Source of the DNA: Bidens hawaiensis
Lineage: Eukaryota; Streptophyta; Magnoliopsida; Asterales; Asteraceae
Direction of reading: 5' to 3'
DNA: 64,000 nt
NCBI GenBank assembly: GCA_021521415.1
Contig: JAIQDT010000227.1
Span: forward strand, 30,001 to 94,000
Positions within the stretch are counted from its first letter, which is position 1; the number at the start of each line of letters is the position of its first letter. Position numbers and translations under genes: made by a program. Below the pieces are notes generated by a model. It saw only the letters and a program-made list of their open reading frames with translations. It was not told the origin of the DNA and did no database searches. Shown piece by piece: positions 11,044 through 20,621 of the stretch.

Positions 11044-11245
11044 TAACTGGGATTAAGCCCAACAAACTGGGGACAATCCCAAATAAACTGGGGACAAGCC
11101 CAACAAACTGGGGACAAGCCCAACAAACTGGGGACAAGCCCAAATAAACTGGGGACGAACCCAACAAACTGGGGACAAGCCCAAATAAACTGGGGACGAG
11201 CCTAACAAACTGGGGACAAGCCCAAATAAACTAGGGATAAGCCCA
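11044..11245 (+). repeat. Ten-unit 20-21 bp tandem repeat
   Basis: Ten copies of a unit of the form AAACTGGGGACAAGCCCAAC, alternating between CCAAC and CCAAAT endings. It lies in the 3' untranslated region of TAT-B. Units differ at one to three bases, with the outermost copies the most diverged, as expected of replication slippage. Confidence 0.9.
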
Positions 11246-11799
11246 TATATACGGATGTTAAACTGGAGACTCCCGCGAACCGGGATTTAGCCCAAACGTG
11301 AATGATGTGAAAACGCCAAAACCTTGTGTATGGTACGTCTACTATTAATTCGTAGGATCCTCCATATAGCCGAAAGCAATGAAACTGTCAGCCATCAAGC
11401 ATGTATAGGTCCCATTGCCCCAAACTATACTTTGGATAGTGTGCGCTACAGGCGAGAGTGTAGAAACTCTAATTCGTGAGAAAGGTGAAAACCTTTAAAC
11501 CTTCGAAGGTGTGATTATCGGGGATTACACCTTAATTGTGGGATTAGACCAGAGAGATATTGATGTACCTTAAGCGTGGGGGAGAGGTGGCCAACCTCTT
11601 AACTATTGAATCTCTTACTAACATTTGCATTGTTACTTAAAGCTTGGAAAAGATAAATGTTAGGAATATAGTTTTCTTTGGTTAGTAAAATATATTTGAA
11701 ATGAATAAATGATAAGATAAGATTTTTCCAACTTTAGGATCCTTGATCATGATTAAACAAAGTATTTCCTAAGATGGATAGCATTCCATGCTCTTGGCA
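11246..11799. other. Noncoding stretch of TAT-B
   Basis: I see nothing beyond element-like low-complexity sequence. The integrase C-terminal coding region begins to be recognisable further right. Confidence 0.4.
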
Positions 11800-12199
11800 G
11801 TCGGTCACTTTCTATGGTAAGTAGATGATATGCCTTCTTTCATGCTCCTGATTCAATCAAGTAGGGCCCTTCCCACTTAGGTGCAAGCTTTCCATCTGCG
11901 GGATTAGTTGTATTTTGGAAAGCCTTCCTTAAGACCAAATCTCCTTCTTGAAATATTCAAATCCTTATGTTCTTGTTGTATGCCCCAGCTATTCTTTATT
12001 GGTATGCTGCTATTCTGATCTTTGCTAGGTCTCTGAGCTCATCAACAGTATCTAGATCCTGGACAAGACTTTCATCGTTGTCCTGAGAATCACGGATGCT
12101 TGTTCTAGCAGTACGAACCACCATCTCTGTAGGAATCACAACTTCTGCTCCAAACATGAGAAGGGTGTTTGACATGTTGCATTATTGGGTGTTGTTCTA
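11800..12199 (-). pseudogene. TAT-B integrase C-terminal part
   Basis: Minus-strand translation gives the end of a gypsy integrase: RTTPNNATCQTPF at the junction, then FGAEVVIPTEMVVRTARTSI and DTVDELRDLAKIRIAAY. An in-frame stop follows IAAYQ, and the final part (LVLRKAFQNTTNPADGKLAP) is shifted. It continues directly from the integrase core ending at 50105 once SOLO-1 and one TTCTA duplication are removed, giving an uninterrupted ADRTTPNN reading. Confidence 0.8.
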
Positions 12200-12474
12200 T
12201 GATGTGTGTGTGATGTGTGGTTATAAAATATAATGGATGGGGTTTGGCTTTTGCACAAGATCGTATTTTCAATATATAAAATTGATTTCTACTAAGACTA
12301 AACACACACAAAATAGCCAAGTGTACCTAGCATATATGTAGAATAGTATTGATAAGAACCAAGTATCGATCCGTGGACACAAATATTTCCAATAATGAAT
12401 CTTCGTTTTAGTTTAATCGGAGAGTTTTAATCATTTTGGGGTTGATTTTTAATTTTTTATAAAATAGAAATATT

Positions 12475-12515
<41 letters not shown>

Positions 12516-13176
12516 ATATAATATATATATATGGGTGACAAGAAGAAAAATTCTAAATGAGTAATTCAGTTATATGAAGGTTACCATCTAAGATCAAGAA
12601 TCCACTTCATTCTTCCTTGATGATTATTAAGTAAACGTGTGATAAACTTGCCTAATAATATATGATAGAATAGTCCCTCATTTCTAAGTGAACATATTAT
12701 ATGACATAAAAGAAAGTAGCATGCGTGTTTTCAAGTCCATCATTTGCTTAATATCATGCTACCACGAGAATGTTAATTTAAATAGACAAGTAGTTTGATA
12801 AAGTAGAACCATTAGGATTGACTTCGATTTCTCAAATACCAATCCTAATAACTTCGGGTGGTTGTAGTTAACTCACACAACCTCCCCTTGGTTGATTTGA
12901 TTAGGTTATAGTTACACATTCCATTAACATATGGTTTCTTTAACTAGCATGATAACCTAAGCAATCGTGTTAACAATGTTATTTTATAATTATCAAAACT
13001 AGAAAAATATATCATAACTTATATCTCATCATTTCTATGTACAATATAAGGATCTATATTTTATCTTGAATAAGTTATCAAGGTATTCTTTTAACCATTT
13101 CTGGTCTCCAAGAACATGAGTGAACGCGAATGATTTTTAGTCATCAACCTTGATGTATTGAGTTAAAGTGATAAAA
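12200..13176 (-). repeat. SOLO-1, 3' portion
   Basis: AT-rich LTR DNA without coding potential. It ends at the TAAAA duplication (13172-13176) of the SOLO-2 insertion. It holds a (TA)n(TG)n(TA)n microsatellite near 12476-12532. Confidence 0.75.
12476..12532. repeat. TA/TG microsatellite
   Basis: A run of TA dinucleotides passes into about a dozen TG dinucleotides and back into TA. It is an ordinary dinucleotide microsatellite inside SOLO-1. Confidence 0.95.
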
Positions 13177-13292
13177 TGTAACATCGTGAAAGTTGCGAGT
13201 TTAAAATACCAAGTTTGGAAGTTCGAGGACCAAAAATGTCAAACTATAAACTCAAGGGCTTAAAATGAAAATTTTGATTTCTGTCCCATAGA

Positions 13293-13556
13293 GATACGCG
13301 ACGGGACAAGGGACAAGCCCATCACGTATCGCGAAGGGCTTGATTATAAAACCCAGAAAAAGGCCACATGGCGATACGCGATCGCCGGGGAGCCAACGTT
13401 ATCGCGTATCGCGATGATGTGTTCTGACAAGCGTAGCACCGTGTCCGCCACATGGCAAAGCTAGGGGTAACGGTGCATGTCTACGTCGCGATACACGACG
13501 GGCCAACCAAAGGGCCATCGCGTATCGCGATGGGCCCACTAGTTTGCCTATAAATA
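13293..13556 (+). promoter_or_regulatory. SOLO-2 LTR promoter with CGCGATACG array
   Basis: Six copies of short CpG motifs (GATACGCGA, ATCGCG-TAT-CGCGAT, GGCGAT-ACGCG-ATCGCC types) occur in either orientation between 13293 and 13535. The last copy lies about 15 bases before TATAAATA at 13549-13556. A CT-rich stretch (CTCTCTCTCTCTAAC, about 13598-13612) follows, as in many plant 5' leaders. Confidence 0.65.
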
Positions 13557-14857
13557 GCAATATCGGGTTCATCCATTTCTCACACCAAATTCACACCCCT
13601 CTCTCTCTCTAACATCTCTCTAAAACCCTTTGGGAAGCGTGCCTTCGATCACCTCGATTTTCGTGCCCAAAATCCTCGATTTCCATGCCTAAACCAAAGT
13701 AATCCCAAAGTACCGATGAAGTTATCTCGAAGATCGTGTCATCCCGACGTCTCGACGATCCACCTCGATAAGCGTTTCAACGAGCGAAGAAGTATTGGCG
13801 TGTCTCAATTCACGTGCAAAGGAAAAGATGTTGAAGAATGGCGTTTGATCAAGAAGATAAAGAAAACAAAGCGGCGTCGAGGTGCTGCTCGATTGTGTAG
13901 GGTTTTCTTATAAGCCAACGAAGGTAGGCATGATGCGCAAATAAAATAATAATAAATAAAAAAAAGGCTTAAAACCCTAAGTCGAGGATATAATCGATAC
14001 CTCGATAAATAAAAGAAAATATAACAAAGAAAATAAAAGAAAACAATATGAATATATATATATATAGATATATATATATATTTCAATGTGGTTATTATAT
14101 AATTCTTTGTTATAAAATGTTATTTAAGTAATTATGAATACGTTTATCTTATAAAAGAAAAGAAAATAATACGTTTCTTAGAGAAGAAGAAACGTAGGGT
14201 TTTAAAGAAAAATAAAATAAGAATAATTAAAGGTTTATTTTATAAAAGAAAAGAAAACAAGTTAAAATAAAGACTTTTAATTTATAAAAGAAAAGAAAGA
14301 AAGAATACTTTTTAACTTATGTTTTAAAGTAAAGAAAATATAATCAAGGTAACGATTATAAAAAAGAGACTAAAGGTCTTAAGCCGGATTGTATATCCGA
14401 CTAACAAAAAGTTATACTCGTACTATAGGTGTGTAAGCCCCCGTTACCGGTGCCTCACATCTTACTTTGGATTTACTCATAAACACAGTTCTAAATATCA
14501 GAGTTAATTAAAATTTTCGCGGAATAATATAAAAGTAAACCATTCATTACAAACATTCATAACTTGTCTTTTAAAATCATAATATAAAACATAGTATTTC
14601 AAACATCACGACAAATCTTCATATGCCAGCATCTTCAACCCTGCCATGTGTCCCACTCAAACCATCTGTTCCAATCTGATAACCTGCGTGCATACTAAAA
14701 GTCAGCTACCCTGAGTGAGTTCTAGTTAATCATACAACATTCAATACATTCATAACTACGTACTTCCATACACACTACATACTTTCATAATTCGTTCATA
14801 ATATACATACTAACTTTCATACTTTATTCTAAACTCTACTTTACATTATTCTATTCT

Positions 14858-15060
14858 GCCTCGGATATTATTAGGGTCCGGTCCCTTTTTTTTGTCTCGG
14901 ATATTATTAGGGTCCTGTCCCTTTTCTGCCTTGAGTATTATTAGCGCTCAGTCCCTTTCTGCCTCGAGATTTATAAAGGGCTCGGTCCCTTTTCTACCTC
15001 GGATATTATTAGGGTCCGGTCCCTTTCTACCTTGAGTATTATTAGGGCTCAGTCCCTTTC
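14858..15060 (-). repeat. Tandem repeat in TEK-1 3' LTR
   Basis: About six copies of a unit of 30-37 bp, of the form CCTCGGATATTATTAGGGTC / CGGTCCCTTT. The same array occurs in the 5' LTR (about 43812-44035) and, reversed, in the TEK-2 3' LTR (38225-38490). Confidence 0.85.
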
Positions 15061-15809
15061 TTATGTACCTGGCTATCTCTTACATTCATTCATAACATAC
15101 GTACATATCATTTGTACATTATACATAACATTATAACTTGACAGTACGTGCAATATTCGAAGATCGTTCACGTACCGACAAGCAATCATTCATACTTTAT
15201 ATACATATCGTTCATATCTCCAAACTATCACCCGACGGTACATGCAATATCTGAAGATCGTTCACGCACTGTCAAGCATTCATCCTTACATAATCATATA
15301 TGGCATACACTTATCACTTAAGGTAAGTGTATTAACTAATCACATCGAGTATACACATAGACCCGAAAACATAACAAGGAATTGGGCTAGAAACTCACCT
15401 GAACTCGGTTACGTTCACCGTTTATGGTTATTCCTTTCTTGAGTTGTGCACGACTAAATGTGTAACAAATACACGTATCAATTTAACTATCACTACCCAT
15501 GTCGTGTTTCTAGTTTAATTATTACCACCAACGAAGGGGGGTTCGGGAGCAGCACCCCTGGCAGCGGGGTTCTAGGGGCGGCAGAGCCCCTGGCTGGGGT
15601 TAAGCTGCCAGGTCAGCTTGGAAAAAATTTATTTTCACTAACTGTCTTAACACATTTTCCATTATGATTTCATGATAATAATTTATTATTAACCTCTCAA
15701 TCCTCTAAGGTATATTCTATAAATTAATAAAGTTCAATGGCTATTTTGTAGTTAATTCATTCTTTCTCTAAGTCCAGGGATTGTTCTGTCATTTATCAAA
15801 CTTCTAGTT

Positions 15810-16150
15810 CGTTACTTGGTTCTTAACGAATTGGGTTCATAACAAATGACCCATTCGTTACTTTATAGCGAATTGACTATTATAACAAACTGGTCCACAT
15901 AACGTAACGAATTGGACCTTATAACAAACTGGTCCTTTGACGAATTGAACTTCTTAGCGAATGACCACTCTGTAACGAATTGAACCTTCTAGTTCGTTAT
16001 CTCCTTCTAACGAATGGTCATAACGAATTGGGGTTAGTTCGTTATCCTTTCCTTAACGAACTTGGATACGAACTAGGGCTAGTTCGTTAAGCTTTCGTTA
16101 ACGAATCGCATGACGAATTACCTCTAGTTCGTTAACTCTCCGTTAACGAA
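15810..16150 (-). repeat. TTCGTTAAC motif array in TEK-1 3' LTR
   Basis: More than a dozen copies of TTCGTTA / TAACGAA in both orientations, for example GTTAACTCTCCGTTAACGAA and GAACTAGGGCTAGTTCGTTA. In TEK-2 the LTR holds AAGTTCGCC copies at the same place, just before the shared AAATGTGTTAAGACAG block. Confidence 0.85.
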
Positions 16151-16723
16151 CTTGGGTTAGGTCAGAGAATGTCAACATTCTCTGACATTCTATCCTCGTA
16201 CCCGCCGCCTTTCCGGCGCCGTCGTCACCGGATAAACGTGTTTTACCCCTATTTACACCATTTTTCGTCTCGTTCGATCCAGATCTGAGTTAGGGTGACC
16301 CCTAAGCTCATCTTTTGATCGGTTTATGCCCGATTCCATCCGGATCTCGTGACTTTAACGGTTTAGGGTGTTGGCTCGTCGTTTTGCAACTAGATCTAGC
16401 GGGTTTGGATCCATACAGTATCATACTATCATTACCTTGGGTTGGTGTTCGGTTTCTTGGTAATTTCGGCTAGAGAGGGAGAACTAGAGAGAGAGAGAGA
16501 GCTTAAGTGTGTGTTTTGGGTGGTGTATGGATTATGTGTAAACGAATGGACTAAGGGTTACTTATTGTTTATATATTATGGATCATGGGCATAAGCCCAT
16601 GGTCTTTTCTCTCTTTCTTTTAACCTAAGTCCATAACTCATATTTATTTAACCCAACACAAGCATGACTCATAATAACTCATAATTTATTTCATTAACCG
16701 AAACGAGAAAACGGGATGTTACA

Positions 16724-16740
16724 AGTCTTCCCTCCTTAAA
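16724..16740 (-). other. TEK-1 polypurine tract
   Basis: The minus strand reads TTTAAGGAGGGAAGACT directly before the 3' LTR start. It is nearly identical to the tract of TEK-2 at 36583-36597. Confidence 0.8.
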
Positions 16741-16769
16741 GAGGTTTCGTCCCTGAAACCTAACTATTA

Positions 16770-17379
16770 CTAAAACAAATCTGGATAAAACTTGCGCATC
16801 TCTTCTTCAACCTCCCAAGTAGCATCTGATCCTTTACGGTGCTTCCATATAACCTTTATCAGTGGTATAACCTTGTGACGAAGACGCTTTTCTTTATGAT
16901 CAACAATCCCTATGGGTTGCTCAATGTAGTTCAATTGTTCATCAACCTCAATGTCCATTAATGGCACGTGAGACGTGTTATCGACTAGACATTTTCTCAG
17001 ATGAGAAACATAAAAGGTAGAATGAATTCCTTCTGACTCTTCGGGTAAATCTAACTTGTAAGCCACTTCACCTACTCGATCTAAAATCTTGAACGGTCCA
17101 ATGTACCTTGGACTCAACTTTCCTCTCTTTCTAAAACGGATAATTCCTTTCCATGGCGAGACCTTGAGCATCACATTGTCACCAACGTTAAACTCAATCG
17201 GTCGTCGCCGCTTATCCACATACAACTTTTATCTGTCTTGAGCAGCTTTTATTCTTGCTTTGATCTGATCGAACTTTGAAGAGGTTTCTTGCAAAACCTC
17301 TAGACTTCCAAGCTCCTTCTGACCAATCTCCCCCCAACATACGGGAGTTCTACAACGTCTTCCATACAACATTTCGAAC
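16770..17379 (-). pseudogene. TEK-1 pol end: integrase C-terminus and chromodomain-like tail
   Basis: On the minus strand it continues the integrase interrupted by TEK-2 at 17384/38906, the joined reading passing through the conserved [12 protein letters not shown] region. Then come [22 protein letters not shown] (the DNA-binding integrase end), RYIGPFKILDRVGEVAYKLDLP, and a chromodomain-like tail with IPLIKVIWKHRKGSDATWE and EEMRKFYPDLF. A stop precedes [11 protein letters not shown] (near 17226). Such tails bind modified histones in chromoviruses and steer integration. Confidence 0.8.
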
Positions 17380-17384
17380 GGTGG

Positions 17385-17898
17385 TGTAACATCCTAAATT
17401 CTCGTATTTAATAAAAGGAAGTTGTGCTTAGTTATCGGGCATGAATAATTAATTAGTATTAATAAAGAACATGGACTGGAACTAATTAAGATGGATTAAA
17501 GGGAATAGGCCTTAGGTCCATGGGCTTTAAGGGATATAAATATCCCCTAAACCAACCTAAAACCCTAAATCCTCATTCTTACCATCTTATTCTCTAACAC
17601 ACTCCAAAAACACATACACCACACCACCATATAGGCCCAGCGGCCGAGAGAGAGAAACGAGCACGATCCGAGAGAGATTAAACGTTAGTTGCGATTAGAT
17701 TTTTGTTATTCGAGTCCTACACGAGATCTAGAGTTCCTAAACAAGTTAACCGAGATCGAACGAGCACAAAAGGTATGTTCTTGACCTTTAAAGTTTACGT
17801 TTTATTGAACGTTTAGCCTTGAAACTGGAAACGGTAATAGATCGGGTCTAAATGAAACGTAAAGTAGCGAACTTGATGCTAGGACGAACCCAATAAAC
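17385..17898 (+). repeat. TEK-2 5' LTR, first part
   Basis: It starts TGTAACATCCTAAATTC, matching the 3' LTR at 36598 almost base for base, including the ATATAAATATCCCC TATA region, until SIRE-1 interrupts at the TAAAC duplication (17894-17898). Confidence 0.9.
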
Positions 17899-18407
17899 TG
17901 TTAGTGCACGGTTTTGCGTCTGGAGTCTTTGTATTTATCGTTAACATTTTTGTTTATTAAATAATGTAATTTTTAATGTAATTAATAGCCAGTTCTCTAA
18001 GTTAAAGGCTAGTTCGCTAGGGGATGTTAGCGAACTAGCCAAGTAATATATTCCCTCCTGATTCGTTAGGGGATGTTAACGAATCAGGGGTGTTTCGCTA
18101 TGATTATTTATGTAACGAAGGGGAAGCTAGTTCGCTAGGGGATGTTAGCGAACCAGATCACCTTCTATATATAGTGAACTACTGTTCACTTTTAATTTAA
18201 GTTTTGAGCTAATTAACGAACTGTTGTTCAATCTCTCTCTCAAGCTTCACCTAATATTATACAAACATTACTGATAACTTATTGATAATAGATATACATA
18301 TATACAACACTGAATCGATGTTAATTGTGAGCTAGATCTAGTACTAATAAGATATTCACAGATCTGAGATCTGTTACTATTATCGATTGGTTTAACGGGA
18401 TCAAACA
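17899..18407 (+). repeat. SIRE-1 5' LTR (509 bp)
   Basis: It starts TGTTAGTGCACGG and ends GATCAAACA. It holds three inverted repeats with the same 8-base loop GGGGATGT (18007-18040, 18057-18088, 18127-18156), then TATATATA at 18166-18173. The PBS begins two bases downstream of the LTR. Confidence 0.93.
18007..18189 (+). promoter_or_regulatory. SIRE-1 LTR promoter: three hairpins, TATA, GAAC/GTTC dyad
   Basis: Stems of 13 bp (perfect), 12 bp (perfect) and 11 bp (one mismatch here, perfect in the 3' LTR) share the loop GGGGATGT and the stem tip TTCGYTA/TARCGAA. TATATATA follows ten bases after the third stem. Just downstream is a GTGAAC...GTTCAC dyad (18174-18189). TATA plus dyad recurs in front of ORF2 near 26552. 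Confidence 0.7.
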
Positions 18408-18409
18408 AG

Positions 18410-18421
18410 TGGTATCAGAGC
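18410..18421 (+). other. SIRE-1 primer-binding site
   Basis: TGGTATCAGAGC two bases after the 5' LTR, the usual initiator tRNA-Met primer site of Copia elements. Confidence 0.9.
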
Positions 18422-18869
18422 TGTTGGTGCTCGTTTTACACTTGATTTGGTGTTTTAATTATTTCATTTTTGTTAGTTTTCGGTTTTGTTTGGTTTTGAA
18501 TCAATTTGTATTTGATTTGGTTGAATTATGGATGAATTAGATTGAATTTGTGTTGATTAAGGTATTGTAGAGGTTCGGTTAAGAGGTATTGAGGTTTGGA
18601 TTGGATTTGTGTGTTTTGGATTTGGATTCGGTTTAAGTCCGAAACAGGGGTGTGTTTTTGGTCAAATTGGATTGGTTATTGAGGTTAATCGATTACGAGG
18701 ATATGTGTATTGGATTCGGAATTGGTTTACGAGAATTTTGATTGGTTATTTGTGCAATTTGGTTGAGTAATGAGGTTGTATTACGAATTTGGTATTTCTG
18801 GGTTTCTGGGTTAATCTTCATAATTTCTGGAAATTAGTTTGAAGATTTGAAGATAAACTTGATTCGTTA

Positions 18870-19590
18870 TCTTCTTCCTGGTGATTCGCTATATGTTTCT
18901 TGGTGATTCGTTATCAACAGTGTTACTTCGCTACCTTGTTCGTTAATCAATTCGTTTGAGTTATTGGTTCGTGTTATCTAGTTCGTTAACTAGATTAACC
19001 GATTCGTGTGACACGTGTTCTTCTTGGGATTTGTGTCATAACAACCTTTGCCACGTGGCATAAGGTGTCAGAGTTTGTTACAAACGGTTGTAACAACCTG
19101 ATTCGCTAGAGTGTGATTCGCTAATCAACTGTAGCTAATTCGCTAAGCATTCCTTAGTGATTCGCTATGTTTATGTTGGCGATTCGTTACTGATTATCAT
19201 CTGTTTTGCTAAACTAATCCTTTGTAATTCGTTTGGTCAATTCGTTAAGTTGACTTGGTCAATTCGTTAAGTTGACTTGGCCAATTCGTTTGGACAATTC
19301 GTTAAGTTGACTTGGTCAATTTGTGTGGTCAATTCGTTAAGTTGACTTGTGATTCGTTAAATATTCATCTCATTCGTTATCTGTTTCGCCATTTGGGTGA
19401 TTCGTTAACCTTATTTGTGATTCGTTAAGCTGACTCGTTAAGTTGACTTTTGATTCGCTAAAAAATTTACCTCATTCGTTAAGGTACTTCGTTGTTGATC
19501 AGTCTTAACTTCGTTAAGGATTGATTCGCTATAACTGTTCACAGTTCACTACAACTGTTTGCAGTTCGCTACAGTTACAGTTCGTTAAAT
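18870..19590 (+). repeat. TTCGTTA/TTCGCTA motif array in SIRE-1 leader
   Basis: Over thirty copies of TTCGTTA, TTCGCTA or close variants, mostly on the plus strand, lie between the PBS and the gag start. Part is a true tandem repeat of about 24 bp (GGTCAATTCGTTAAGTTGACTT, about 19235-19350). There is no long reading frame here. This is far denser than chance and uses the stem-tip motif of the LTR hairpins. Confidence 0.85.
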
Positions 19591-19637
19591 CTTAATTCTT
19601 ATTAGTTAAACCTTTAATTTTTAAAAACTTTTCAAAG

Positions 19638-20621
19638 ATGGCCGACATGTATGCATTAGCATCTCAAAATATGTTGATGCAACAAATGTTGCAACTTGAT
19701 ACCGAGATAGGTTCACATTATAAATGTCCAAGATTGATGAAGTTTAGTGACTTTGCCAAGTGGGAACCTCGGTTTCGTGCACATTTGGGATTGGTTCATC
19801 CTGACTGCTCATATTGTCTTGATGAAGTTTATGTTGCACCAATGATTGGTGATGATACTATTGGGTATACTCCTAAAGCTGTTTCTCAATACTCACAAGA
19901 AGAGAAGAAAGCTTTAGAAATCGAGATAAAAGCATATTCTACTTTGACTATGGCATTACCAGAAAATATCTTTCATCAAGTTGGTAGTATCAAGAGATGT
20001 GCGTCTTTATTTCAACATCTGCGTATGAGAAGCATGGGAAACACAGCTGAGAGTAAGAAAGTGATGCTCAAGTTTCAGTTTCGAAACTTTAATTTATTGA
20101 AAGGAGAAACAGTTGAAGAGATGACAACAAGATTTCGTCATTTAATTGCTGAAATGGACAAGATGAAAATGGAAATTTCTGAAAGAGACAAAATTGACAC
20201 TATTAAAAGTGTGCTTCCAAGTTCCTACTCAACATTTCTAATGGTTTTGAAAGAGAATGATTATTTTCTGAATGAAGACTTGACGGCACTTGAATTTCTA
20301 CAAAAGATCGAAGCTAGAGAATATGATCTTAAGTGTCAAAAATCCTCCAAAGAAAATCAAGATCCAGCTTTCTATGGTGGAAGTATGCCTCTTAGCTCAA
20401 CGATCTCTCCAATCACTGCTTTTCTTACTCATGCTGCAAGTGAAAAAGAATCAGCTATGTTTAATGATCCAAAAGTGTGTTTCTACTTTGCTGGAAATTC
20501 GGGTGGTTCTGGAAGTTCAACTAATACCAATCCATTTGCTACACCACCTAGTGTTAATATGAAGGAAGCTGAGCAAAACTTTGCTTTCCTGACGGCTTTT
20601 ATGTCTTCATATGAAAACTAA
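19638..20621 (+). pseudogene. SIRE-1 gag, N-terminal part, ended by TAA
   Basis: 327 residues from ATG at 19638. The capsid-like Copia gag domain is recognisable by KWEPRFRAHLGLVHPDC near the start, then FQFRNFNLLKGETVEEMTTRF and LPSSYSTFLMVLKENDYFLN. It stops at TAA (20619-20621), but the same frame continues directly into the rest of gag with its zinc knuckle and into pol. The stop therefore most likely replaced a sense codon (CAA to TAA would be one transition), unless it is a programmed readthrough site. Confidence 0.8.

Larger units (their letters stand above)
14432..16723 (-). repeat. TEK-1 3' LTR (2292 bp)
   Basis: On the minus strand it runs from TGTAACATCCCG at 16723 to GGGGGCTTACA at 14432. 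It matches the split 5' LTR (43387-44501 plus 46769-47926). It contains tandem repeats near 14858-15060, a GC-rich block (15542-15615) and an array of TTCGTTAAC-type motifs (15810-16150). Confidence 0.88.

Noticed and set aside
13716..13913. 65-residue basic open frame in SOLO-2
   Set aside because: It lies in the LTR leader after the TATA box with no similarity; leader translation cannot be argued.
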